From JBEKVE01 sp049514335 (GTDB lineage: Bacteria > Actinomycetota > Acidimicrobiia > Acidimicrobiales > UBA8190): 14,058 nucleotides of DNA. Made by a program: the position numbers and the translations under genes. The first letter of the stretch is position 1; every line of letters starts with the position of its first letter. This document shows, one piece after another, positions 1 through 5,788 of the stretch. Under the pieces are notes generated by a model. It searched no databases. It had not been told where the DNA came from and saw only the letters and a program-made list of their open reading frames with translations. The stretch spans positions 1-14,058 of the forward strand of contig JBEKVE010000081.1 of NCBI GenBank assembly GCA_049514335.1, written 5' to 3'.

Positions 1-640
1 CCGTCGGGGCCGGCGGTGAGCGTCCAGGTCGAGATGGCCGGGTCCACGACCACCGTCGTCACGACACCCGACGTCGTGATCCGGTCGACGGTGTCGCCAG
101 ACGGTCCGGCGAGGAACCACAGGCTCCCGTCAGGGCCGGGGGTGATGGTCGATGAGACAAGTGGAACCGGGTAGGTGGTGATGGCACCTGCGGTGGTTAT
201 GTGTCCGATGACGCCACCGGACCCGAGCGCGGTGAACCACAGATTCCCGTCGGGGCCGGTGGTGATCCCTGTGGTGATGAGTGACCGGCTCCCGTAGTAG
301 CTCACGGCACCCGACGTCGTGATCCGACCGACCGCACCTCCACCGGCCCCGGCGAACCACAGCGCGCCGTCAGGACCGGCCGTGATCTGTCCGGGGTACT
401 CGAAGAGTGCCGACACGCCATAGCAGTTCGTCACGACGCCCGAGGTGGTCATGCGACAGATCTCTGCGCTGCCGCCGGATACGGTCATCCCTGCGATCCA
501 CAGGGCACCGTCGGGACCGGCGACGATGCTGGACGAACCACCCGTCGGGGCGGGGTACAGAGAGACCGCACCGGAGGTGCTGATCCGTCCGACACCCCCT
601 TGGGCAGTGAACCACAGGGCGCCGTCGGGGCCTGTCGTGA
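1..640 (-). repeat. In-gene tandem repeats encoding propeller blades
   Basis: About 114-141 bp units recur, each with a nearly identical core that reads (minus strand) GGNCCNGACGG followed by codons for a small residue, Leu and Trp. Cores lie near 632, 518, 377, 257, 137 and 11. They are coding repeats of the beta-propeller gene, not a separate element, but could recombine and change blade number. Confidence 0.8.
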
Positions 641-1310
641 TTTCATAGGGATCGTACTTCTCGCCGCACAGCGTGCCGGGAGAGATCGGGTAGATCGTGA
701 AGGGGCCGCTGCCGGGACCACAGGTGGCACCCACCGTGAACGTCCCTGACACCCGTTTGTCGGCGATCCCATTGCGCCGCGCGCACAGCGAGGCGAGGTC
801 TGACGGCACGCCGACGGTGGCCACGGCGGTGGGATCAAAGGAGTTGATCGTCACGCCGTCGGTGATCCGGCTCGCCATGAAGTGTCCAGGTTTGCCTGCA
901 ATCGAACCCCTCCACCGAGCGAGGCCGGTCACGGGTGCACCTGGTGCGGAAGCCGGTGAGCAGCTGAGGGGGCTGTGGGAAAAGGAGGCGTCGTCCAGTG
1001 TCCCGCCCGTGATCGTCTGTCCGGCGGCATTGTCGGTGCAATGCGACAGTCTCACTCCTGTGAGGTGTGAGGGTCCCGTCCCGCCGCCGGTGGCCGAAAG
1101 TGGTGGCGAGAACCGCACGCTCGCCTGAAAGGAGCACCGAACCGATCCGGCAGCTTGTATCGGACCCGATCCTGCTGCTCGCACGGGGGACGCCGAGGCC
1201 GAAGCTGCCAGCGCCAGTGGCCCCAGGCATGCCGAGACGACGGTCAGAAGGACGAGGCGCCGGCCCACGTGTCGAACTCGAAGGTCGCCGCTCCCAGCCG
1301 CGTCGGCCAT
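1..1310 (-). CDS. Secreted Vgb-like beta-propeller protein with N-terminal Cys-rich domain (partial, cut by left edge)
   Basis: The frame is open from ATG at 1310 to the left edge, so the C-terminus is missing (about 436 residues visible). An SD-like GGGAGG lies 6 bases before the start. Residues 1-45 form a signal peptide: basic RHVGRR, a hydrophobic stretch, then an Ala/Ser-rich cleavage region. Residues 46-222 form a Cys-containing domain (C59, FSP 67-69, C91, C117, R132-W133, C176) that resembles the protein at 8948-9619. From residue 227 there are propeller blades of 38-47 residues, each opening with a GPDG[ANS]LW[FI] motif (six GPDG copies, at 632, 518, 377, 257, 137 and 11) and often containing GRI-TSG. 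This is the repeat type of streptogramin B lyase (Vgb) and its many relatives. The protein is exported and has an extra domain, so antibiotic lyase activity is unlikely; extracellular binding is my inference. The family call is firm and the function is unknown. Confidence 0.85.
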   Translation of the reverse strand, partial: MADAAGSGDLRVRHVGRRLVLLTVVSACLGPLALAASASASPVRAAGSGPIQAAGSVRCSFQASVRFSPPLSATGGGTGPSHLTGVRLSHCTDNAAGQTITGGTLDDASFSHSPLSCSPASAPGAPVTGLARWRGSIAGKPGHFMASRITDGVTINSFDPTAVATVGVPSDLASLCARRNGIADKRVSGTFTVGATCGPGSGPFTIYPISPGTLCGEKYDPYEITTGPDGALWFTAQGGVGRISTSGAVSLYPAPTGGSSSIVAGPDGALWIAGMTVSGGSAEICRMTTSGVVTNCYGVSALFEYPGQITAGPDGALWFAGAGGGAVGRITTSGAVSYYGSRSLITTGITTGPDGNLWFTALGSGGVIGHITTAGAITTYPVPLVSSTITPGPDGSLWFLAGPSGDTVDRITTSGVVTTVVVDPAISTWTLTAGPD

Positions 1311-1457
1311 GCCCCACCTCCCGCCGTGCCCAGTGTGGGTGTCGCCGGCCAGACGCTACACCCGAGGGCTCTGATCACGCCCCACTCTCGGTGGCACTGC
1401 TTCGCCACGAGCTGTGACACCGCCGCCGTGCCCTCAAGTCGGGGCGATTGGCACCCG

Positions 1458-1706
1458 ATGCCTCCGTCCATGGGTGTGTCATGGCAGACCCCGACAGCAG
1501 TGCAAACGAGCGCGCTCGACGAGATCCGTTCGCTGAAGGCGTTGCTGGCAACGGCAATGTCGCTGTCTGATGCGTCCACGTGGCTTCGCACCCCGAATGG
1601 CGCGCTGAAAGGCGCCAGGCCCCTCGATGTCTTCTTCGACGAGGGCCTGGACGCAGTCATGCCGGCCGTTCTCGCCTACCAGACGCCCAACCGACTCCGG
1701 AGCTGA
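1458..1706 (+). CDS. Small protein with MbcA/ParS/Xre-type antitoxin C-terminal domain (DUF2384-like), orphan
   Basis: This 82-residue reading frame has a C-terminal half matching the toxin-binding domain of MbcA/ParS/Xre antitoxins: a helix (LKALLATAMSLSDAS, 26-40), the signature WLRTPNGAL (42-50), then RPLDVFFDEGLDAVM (54-68). Complete antitoxins of this family carry an upstream helix-turn-helix and sit next to a RES-domain toxin. Here neither is visible: the next gene ends at 1793 on the opposite strand and no RES ORF lies nearby. The start is uncertain: ATG 1458, ATG 1470 and GTG 1476 are all in frame and none has a good ribosome binding site, and the frame stays open upstream to 1155. 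It may be a short stand-alone member, a decayed remnant, or a chance resemblance. The motif is seen; the function is inferred. Confidence 0.5.
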   Translation: MPPSMGVSWQTPTAVQTSALDEIRSLKALLATAMSLSDASTWLRTPNGALKGARPLDVFFDEGLDAVMPAVLAYQTPNRLRS

Positions 1707-1775
1707 CGCCGCCCACCGGGTCGACCTCGACAGCAGCTCTGCCTCCAGCGTGACGGATCCGCTGATGGTTCGGGC

Positions 1776-1791
1776 CCGAGCGATTGCTCGG
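1776..1791 (-). terminator. Short hairpin directly after the thioesterase stop codon
   Basis: CCGAGC (1776-1781) and GCTCGG (1786-1791) form a perfect 6-bp stem around a 4-base loop, beginning one base past the TGA of the minus-strand thioesterase gene. There is no T-run, so rho-independent activity is doubtful. Position is the main support. Confidence 0.3.
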
Positions 1792-1792
1792 C

Positions 1793-2677
1793 TCAGGGCG
1801 GCTGAAGCCTCTCCGCTGGAGGTGTGCCCTCGGGGAACGAGAAGAACATCATCTGCGTGCCGTAGGCGACGAGCCCGGCGGCCGGGTCCCACAGCGCCAT
1901 CTCCACCGACGCGTATCCCTCATCGGCGTGCCGGGCGCGGTTGTGCGCCAGCAGCCACGGTGACACCGCTCGCCCGAGCAGATGCACCGTCAGGTCCGCG
2001 CTCGGCCCGAACCACATGGGGATGCCCGGCCCCATGCGCTCGCCCACCGCACCCGGCATGGTGTCGCACAGCACCACCAGGGCAGCGGGGTCCCATGCTC
2101 CGTCGGCGTCGACGGGCGGCTCGTCGAATCGGTACCAGTAGGCGCGTTCGGAGGTGGTGGGCTCCCAGTCGTCCCAGGGCAGGCTGCCCATGGCCATGCG
2201 GGACTCGACCTTGCCCCAGAACGACGCAGTGCGGGCCCATGCGAAGCCCTCGGGCGCGGGGTCACGAAACGACCGGCACTGCTCGGGTGGCGGCACCGAC
2301 GGGAAGGTCAGGTCGGTGAACGAGAACCCGGTGCGGGGAGCGCCGAACACCGCCATGGCCGTGTGCCCCGCCTCGTCGCCCCGGTTGCGCACGGTGGCCG
2401 TGGCCTGGCTCATGGTCCGGCCCCGCCGCAGGACCGTGACGTCGATATCGAGCGGACCGGGCGACACCTGGGCGGCGAACACCGTCGTGACCGAGCGCAG
2501 GGACTGCTCGGGGTGAGACAGCTCGGCGGCCATGGCCCGCACCGCCAGGGCCGTGACCATGCCGCCGTGGGGCAGGACCGGCGCGTTCCACCCGTCGCTC
2601 ATGGTGGCCCGGTAGTGCCCGGCTGCGCCGGGGTCCGGTGTCACCGCGCTCTGGCGCTCGAACGGCGTCGTGCCCAT
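1793..2677 (-). CDS. TesB-like acyl-CoA thioesterase family protein (double hotdog)
   Basis: The 294-residue product has the length of a two-hotdog TesB/acyl-CoA thioesterase II-type protein, which hydrolyses acyl-CoA esters in the cytoplasm. The N-terminal hotdog holds the central-helix motif HGGMVTALAVRAM (38-50) and paired strands near 60-115 (TTVFAAQVSPGPLDIDV, then VLRRGRTMSQATATV). The second hotdog has WFGPSADLTVHLLG (222-235) and a closing GYASVEMALWDP segment (254-265), typical of actinobacterial members (PF13622-type). ATG 2677 is chosen because the sequence upstream in frame does not look like this family; there is no clear SD. A TACCAT box ends 9 bases upstream, within a 20-bp element repeated before the amidase gene. 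The gene lies 56 bases after the hydratase-like gene, so it may be cotranscribed, have its own promoter, or both. The substrate is unknown. Confidence 0.8.
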   Translation of the reverse strand: MGTTPFERQSAVTPDPGAAGHYRATMSDGWNAPVLPHGGMVTALAVRAMAAELSHPEQSLRSVTTVFAAQVSPGPLDIDVTVLRRGRTMSQATATVRNRGDEAGHTAMAVFGAPRTGFSFTDLTFPSVPPPEQCRSFRDPAPEGFAWARTASFWGKVESRMAMGSLPWDDWEPTTSERAYWYRFDEPPVDADGAWDPAALVVLCDTMPGAVGERMGPGIPMWFGPSADLTVHLLGRAVSPWLLAHNRARHADEGYASVEMALWDPAAGLVAYGTQMMFFSFPEGTPPAERLQPP

Positions 2678-2684
2678 GGGGCAC

Positions 2685-2704
2685 CGATGGTACCGACCCG
2701 GTGT
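2685..2704 (-). promoter_or_regulatory. 20-bp promoter-like element upstream of the thioesterase gene
   Basis: On the minus strand this reads ACACCGGGTCGGTACCATCG, identical at 19 of 20 positions to plus-strand 7629-7648 upstream of the amidase gene. TACCAT (2692-2687) is a plausible -10 box and the ATG follows 9 bases later, so the transcript would be almost leaderless. I cannot see a convincing -35 box, so it may instead be an operator. Confidence 0.5.
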
Positions 2705-2733
2705 GAGCGCCCGGTCGTGACGACCGAGCCCGG

Positions 2734-3390
2734 TCAGGCCGTCGGCGACGGGGCGACGGGTTCGGGTGCCGCCAGCACCGATCGGACCAGCTCGACGATC
2801 GCCGGAGGCGCCGTGGCGGGCGAGCCGGCGTCGAAGGGCGGCTGCGGGTCGTACTCGATACCCAGCTGGATGGCCCTCGCCATGTCGTCCCCGGCCAGGC
2901 GGGCCGCCAGCAGGAGGGCCATGTCGATGCCCGCCGAGACCCCCGCCGCCGTCATGATGCGGCCCTGCTCCACCACGCGGCGCGACACCGGGATCGCACC
3001 GTAGGAGGCCAGCGTCGCCATGGAGTTCCAGTGGGTCGTCGCCTCGAGACCGTCGAGCAGCCCGGCAGCGGCGAGGACGTGCGAGCCAGTGCACACCGAC
3101 GTGGTCCACGTGGTGGTGGCGTGCAGGGCGCGCACCCACGCCAGGACCTCGCCGTCATCGACGAGCGTCCGGGTGCCGGTTCCACCGGGGACGACGAGGA
3201 CATCCGCGCTCGTCACGTCCCCCGATCGGCCGTCCACCTCGAGACCCAGTGGCGGTCCCCCGGTGCGCACCGGCCGTCCTGTCGGGCTCACGAACGTGAA
3301 GGTGGACCCCGGGAGCCGGGACAGGACCTCATAGGGGCCGACGGCGTCGAGGGCGGTCACCCCGTCGAACAACAGGCACACGATCTGCAC
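2734..3390 (-). CDS. DJ-1/PfpI family protein, isocyanide hydratase-like
   Basis: This 218-residue protein is a single DJ-1/PfpI (class I glutamine amidotransferase-like) domain. It resembles Pseudomonas isocyanide hydratase InhA along its whole length: LLFDGVTALDAVGPYEVL at the N-terminus with the conserved Asp15, VVPGGTGT (67-73), the nucleophile elbow SVCTGS (Cys100), AAGLLDG followed by ATTHW, a SAGIDMALLLA segment, and EYDPQPPFDAGSP near the C-terminus. The known enzyme hydrates isocyanides to N-formamides through this Cys and Asp. GTG 3390 is chosen because AAAGGAG lies 4 bases before it and the family motif starts at once. The gene follows a GlxA-type regulator by 52 bases on the same strand, fitting a regulator-enzyme pair. 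A related DJ-1 hydratase or deglycase activity cannot be excluded. Confidence 0.85.
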   Translation of the reverse strand: MQIVCLLFDGVTALDAVGPYEVLSRLPGSTFTFVSPTGRPVRTGGPPLGLEVDGRSGDVTSADVLVVPGGTGTRTLVDDGEVLAWVRALHATTTWTTSVCTGSHVLAAAGLLDGLEATTHWNSMATLASYGAIPVSRRVVEQGRIMTAAGVSAGIDMALLLAARLAGDDMARAIQLGIEYDPQPPFDAGSPATAPPAIVELVRSVLAAPEPVAPSPTA

Positions 3391-3410
3391 GATGCTCCTT
3401 TCATGGGAGG

Positions 3411-3442
3411 TCCGTTCGACCTCCGTTCGACTTCGGTTCGGG
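3411..3442. repeat. Three 11-bp-period direct repeats between regulator and hydratase genes
   Basis: TCCGTTCGAC occurs exactly at 3411-3420 and 3422-3431, with a degenerate third copy TCGGTTCGGG at 3433-3442, giving a period of 11 bp. The array fills the gap between the regulator stop codon and the hydratase ribosome binding site. An 11-bp period puts the copies on one face of the helix, as expected for AraC-family or other repeat-reading regulators. The operator role is inferred. Confidence 0.5.
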
Positions 3443-4417
3443 TCAGGCCGACGCGGCCCGGCGGGCGAAGCGTCGGCGATAGTCCCCCGGCGCCACATGG
3501 ACGGTGCGGTTGAACACGCGGTACAGGGTCTCCACCGTGCCGAAGCCGCACAGCCGGGCGATGTCGGGGATGGGCCGGTCACCGTCCTCGAGCCACCGGC
3601 GGGCCGCCTCCACCCGGAGTCGCAGCACATAGGCCGCCGGTGTCTCCCCCACCTCGTGGCGAAACGACCGCGAGAACGTCCGGACGCTCATGCCGGCGCG
3701 TCGTGCCATGGCCGCCACTGACAGGTCCTCGGCCAGATGATCGGCGAGCCACCCCTGCAGGTCGGCCAACGCCGGGCGCGATGCCTGCTGGTCGCGCAGG
3801 TGGCCCGAGAACTGTGACTGCCCGCCGGGGCGCTTCACGAACATGACCAGCCAGCGCGCCACCTCGAGAGCGAGCTCGCGGCCGTGGTCCTGCTCCACCA
3901 ATGCCAGCGCCAAGTCCATCCCTGCGGTGACGCCGGCCGAGGTGGCGACGGCACCGTGATCCACGAAGATGGGCTCGGCGTCCACCTCGACGGCGGGAAA
4001 GGCGCGCGCCAGCTCGTCGCACCACGCCCAGTGGGTGGTGACCCTGCGCCCGTCGAGGAGCCCCGTCTCGGCCAGCACGAACGCACCGGTGCACACCGAC
4101 GCCACCCGACGCGAGCGCTGTGCGGCCCGCGCTATCCACTGCACCAGGGCGCGATCGCGCTGGGCTTCGGCGCTGCCGAGGCCGCCCGCCACGACGAGAG
4201 TGTCGATGGGACCGCGCACCGATGCCGCCCGTCGGGTCCGGACCTCGATCCCCGAGGACGCGGCGATCAGACCCCCGGCCTCCGAGACCACCTCCACCCG
4301 GTAGCCGGAGCCGGGCGAAGACAATCGCGTGGCCGTGGCGAACACCTCGAGGGGTCCGGTGGCGTCGAGCGACTGGAACCCGGGGAACACCACCGCCACC
4401 ACCCGCCGCACGCTCAC
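3443..4417 (-). CDS. GlxA family transcriptional regulator (DJ-1/PfpI-like domain fused to AraC DNA-binding domain)
   Basis: The 324-residue product has the usual GlxA-family length. Residues 5-190 form a DJ-1/PfpI-like domain (VVFPGFQSLDATGPLEVF at 9-26, VVAGGLG at 75-81, SVCTGAFVLAETGLLDGRRV at 107-126 with Cys109, then THWAWCDELA). Residues 215-320 form an AraC/XylS domain with two helix-turn-helices: SVAAMARRAGMSVRTFSRSF (233-252) and IPDIARLCGFGTVETLYRVF (283-302). In this family the first domain is thought to sense a ligand. GTG 4417 is preferred over the upstream in-frame GTG 4483 because a CACAAT -10 box ends 6 bases before it (leaderless), with TTGCAG 18 bp further up, and because the fold begins there. 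It lies just upstream of the hydratase-like gene, with which it shares fold and motifs, and is likely that gene's regulator. Confidence 0.9.
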   Translation of the reverse strand: MSVRRVVAVVFPGFQSLDATGPLEVFATATRLSSPGSGYRVEVVSEAGGLIAASSGIEVRTRRAASVRGPIDTLVVAGGLGSAEAQRDRALVQWIARAAQRSRRVASVCTGAFVLAETGLLDGRRVTTHWAWCDELARAFPAVEVDAEPIFVDHGAVATSAGVTAGMDLALALVEQDHGRELALEVARWLVMFVKRPGGQSQFSGHLRDQQASRPALADLQGWLADHLAEDLSVAAMARRAGMSVRTFSRSFRHEVGETPAAYVLRLRVEAARRWLEDGDRPIPDIARLCGFGTVETLYRVFNRTVHVAPGDYRRRFARRAASA

Positions 4418-4423
4418 CCCGTG

Positions 4424-4453
4424 ATTGTGCGCACCCCCTGGTGATGGCTGCAA
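4424..4453 (-). promoter_or_regulatory. Promoter of the GlxA-type regulator (leaderless)
   Basis: On the minus strand TTGCAG (4453-4448) and CACAAT (4429-4424) are separated by 18 bp. Six bases after CACAAT comes the GTG start at 4417, so transcription and translation would begin at about the same base. It faces the DUF3817 promoter within a 118-bp divergent gap. Confidence 0.5.
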
Positions 4454-4522
4454 TGCCCATTCTTTGATGATTTCGGCCAGCACCGTGCCCGGGCCCGATG
4501 GTGGAGGAGACCGCCTGCGCCG

Positions 4523-4528
4523 TAGGAT
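4523..4528 (+). promoter_or_regulatory. -10 box of the DUF3817 gene (leaderless)
   Basis: TAGGAT is followed by exactly 7 bases and then the GTG start at 4536. The -35 position holds no good match. The same TAGGAT-to-GTG arrangement recurs at 13243 before another gene, which supports the call. Confidence 0.45.
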
Positions 4529-4535
4529 CGCGGCC

Positions 4536-4886
4536 GTGGATCACGCCGTGCTCACCCGTTACCGGGTCCTCGCCTATGTCACGGCCGTCCTGCTCATCGT
4601 GCTCGTGTTCGTGGCCGTTCCGCTCCAGGTGGCGGGGCATCCGGCCCTGGCCAGCGTGGTCGGCATGCTGCACGGCGGGCTCTACTGCGTCTATCTCTTC
4701 GTGGCATTCGAGCTGACCCGCACGCTCCAGGTGCCCCTCGGTCGGACCCTGCTCGTGCTGCTGGCCGGCACCATCCCCTTCGGGGCCATCGTGGCGGAGC
4801 GCAAGCTGACCGCGCTGTACCGCAGCCGGGCGCTCGAGGACAGCGCCGGCGCGGCGACGGGGACAGCGGCGCCACAACAGGCCTGA
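4536..4886 (+). CDS. DUF3817 domain integral membrane protein
   Basis: The 116-residue protein has three hydrophobic helices (about 10-30, 40-61 and 69-87) and the pattern of actinobacterial DUF3817 proteins: YRVLAYVTAVLLIVLVF, VAVPLQ, GMLHGGLYCVYL (43-54) with a conserved His-Gly, PLGRTLLVLLAGTIPF, then a basic cytoplasmic ERKLT (88-92) and a polar Ala-rich tail. Its biochemical role is not known. GTG 4536 is chosen over the upstream ATG 4467 because family members begin just before the RYR motif and a TAGGAT box lies 7 bases upstream. It is divergent from the regulator gene and 7 bases ahead of the next membrane-protein gene, so the two form an operon. This pairing is, from memory, common in Actinomycetota. 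Confidence 0.85.
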   Translation: MDHAVLTRYRVLAYVTAVLLIVLVFVAVPLQVAGHPALASVVGMLHGGLYCVYLFVAFELTRTLQVPLGRTLLVLLAGTIPFGAIVAERKLTALYRSRALEDSAGAATGTAAPQQA

Positions 4887-4893
4887 GGCGACC

Positions 4894-5319
4894 GTGGCGA
4901 CGCCGCCGGGGGCCGGATCCGCCGAGGGGCGCCGACGGGTGTGGACGACACGACGGGCCGTCGTCGCCCATGTGGCGCTGGCCGTGTGGGTGCCGGGATG
5001 CGCCGTGGCCTGTTGGTGGCAGGTCGGCATCGCCCTCTCGGGCGACTCGCTCGGGTGGATCTACTCCGTGATGTGGCCGTGCTTCGCCGTCTTCGCCACC
5101 ATCTTCTGGTGGCACTTCCTCCACGACGACCCCGACACCCTGGGCCGGCGGGGCCTGAAGCGCGTGCAGAGCACCGCCGCCGGCGGCGACGTGGTCGACC
5201 GGGAGCTCGGTGCGCTCGCCATCCGCGAGGCAGAGGCAGACGACCCGGAGCTGGCCGAGTACAACGCCTATCTGGCCGCGCTCGCCCGCGACGACCGCAG
5301 GGGGAGCCGCCGACGCTGA
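4894..5319 (+). CDS. Conserved two-helix actinobacterial membrane protein
   Basis: The 141-residue product starts at GTG 4894, with a GAGG-type ribosome binding site overlapping the stop codon of the DUF3817 gene 7 bases upstream, so translation is probably coupled. Two transmembrane helices are visible (about 22-45 and 54-76), the second containing WIYSVMWPCFAVFATIFWW, whose W-x6-WP-x2-A-x-F pattern I associate with a widespread uncharacterised actinobacterial family. Some members carry the doubtful label of glucitol operon activator. The C-terminal region is charged and ends with a DPELAEYNAYLAAL segment (117-130), another family hallmark. No catalytic motif is visible. A joint role with the DUF3817 protein in the membrane is inferred only from gene order. 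Confidence 0.7.
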   Translation: MATPPGAGSAEGRRRVWTTRRAVVAHVALAVWVPGCAVACWWQVGIALSGDSLGWIYSVMWPCFAVFATIFWWHFLHDDPDTLGRRGLKRVQSTAAGGDVVDRELGALAIREAEADDPELAEYNAYLAALARDDRRGSRRR

Positions 5320-5320
5320 C

Positions 5321-5340
5321 GCCGGTGGCGAAGCGCCGGC
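5321..5340. terminator. Hairpin in the convergent gap (candidate bidirectional terminator)
   Basis: GCCGGTG and CGCCGGC form a 7-bp stem (one G-U pair) around a 6-base loop. The 20 bases almost exactly fill the 22-bp space between two convergent stop codons (5319 and 5344). There is no T-run, which is common in very GC-rich genomes. Confidence 0.5.
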
Positions 5341-5341
5341 C

Positions 5342-5788
5342 TCAGCCCGCCGGCGACAGGCGCACCAGCGCGATGGGGCGTTGCGTCTTGGCCTGGTAGG
5401 CGTCGTAGCGGCCGTGGTTGTTGTCGTTGACGAGCCGCCACAGCGACGCGTAGTCCTCGTCGCCGGGGACGAGGACCGAGGCCGTGACAGACAGGCGACG
5501 CGTGGCGACCTGGACCGAGACCTCCGGGGCGGCCCGCACGTTGGCCAACCAGCCCGGAGGTGTGTCCGCTCCCCCGTTTGACGCCACCACGACGTAGTCG
5601 GCGCCGTCCATGGCGTACACGAGGGCGGCGGTGCGGGGTTGACCGGTCTTGGCGCCGGTGGTGTGCAGCAGCAGGGTGGGAACGCCGATGAGACGGTGCC
5701 CCACCCGGCCCCCGCTCGCCTCGTACACCCACTGATGGAAGACGAGGAACCCACTCTGGAGTCGGTCGAGGGCGGCCACGATCGTCAC
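5342..5788 (-). CDS. Deazaflavin (F420)-dependent nitroreductase family protein (DDN-like)
   Basis: The 148-residue product has the size and motif order of the DDN family, split-barrel proteins that use reduced cofactor F420: VPTLLLHTTGAKTGQPRTAA (36-55), YAMDGADYVVVASNGGAD (58-75), PGWLANVRAAPEVSVQV (78-94) and a late GRYDAYQAKTQRPIAL region (126-141). The TTGAKTG-x-RT block is the family's phosphate/cofactor-contact motif. Members reduce quinones, nitroaromatics or other electrophiles; the substrate here is unknown. The GTG start at 5788 overlaps the TGA of the methyltransferase gene by four bases (GTGA), so translation is probably coupled. It is the last gene of a three-gene minus-strand operon and ends at a shared hairpin. 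Its presence implies the host makes F420. Confidence 0.87.
   Translation of the reverse strand: MTIVAALDRLQSGFLVFHQWVYEASGGRVGHRLIGVPTLLLHTTGAKTGQPRTAALVYAMDGADYVVVASNGGADTPPGWLANVRAAPEVSVQVATRRLSVTASVLVPGDEDYASLWRLVNDNNHGRYDAYQAKTQRPIALVRLSPAG

Noticed and set aside
1..1310. Streptogramin resistance gene (vgb)
   Set aside because: The repeat family matches, but the signal peptide and extra domain argue against a cytoplasmic antibiotic lyase.
835..1317. A 160-residue minus-strand frame overlapping the start of the propeller gene
   Set aside because: Its product is Arg/Gly-rich without any family motif, while the frame chosen here gives a signal peptide and the repeated GPDG motif; this is a shadow frame in GC-rich DNA.
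2678..3139. Upstream extension of the thioesterase reading frame to about 448 residues
   Set aside because: The extra residues are low-complexity His/Arg/Gly and run antisense-register through the hydratase-like gene on the same strand; family similarity begins only at 2677.
3411..3442. CRISPR-like array from the regularly spaced 11-bp repeats
   Set aside because: Repeats are 10-11 bp with no spacers and only three copies; they fit a regulator site, not a CRISPR.
3579..5030. A 483-residue minus-strand frame across the regulator and the divergent region
   Set aside because: It has Arg/Gly-rich content with no motif and covers two well-supported genes in other frames.
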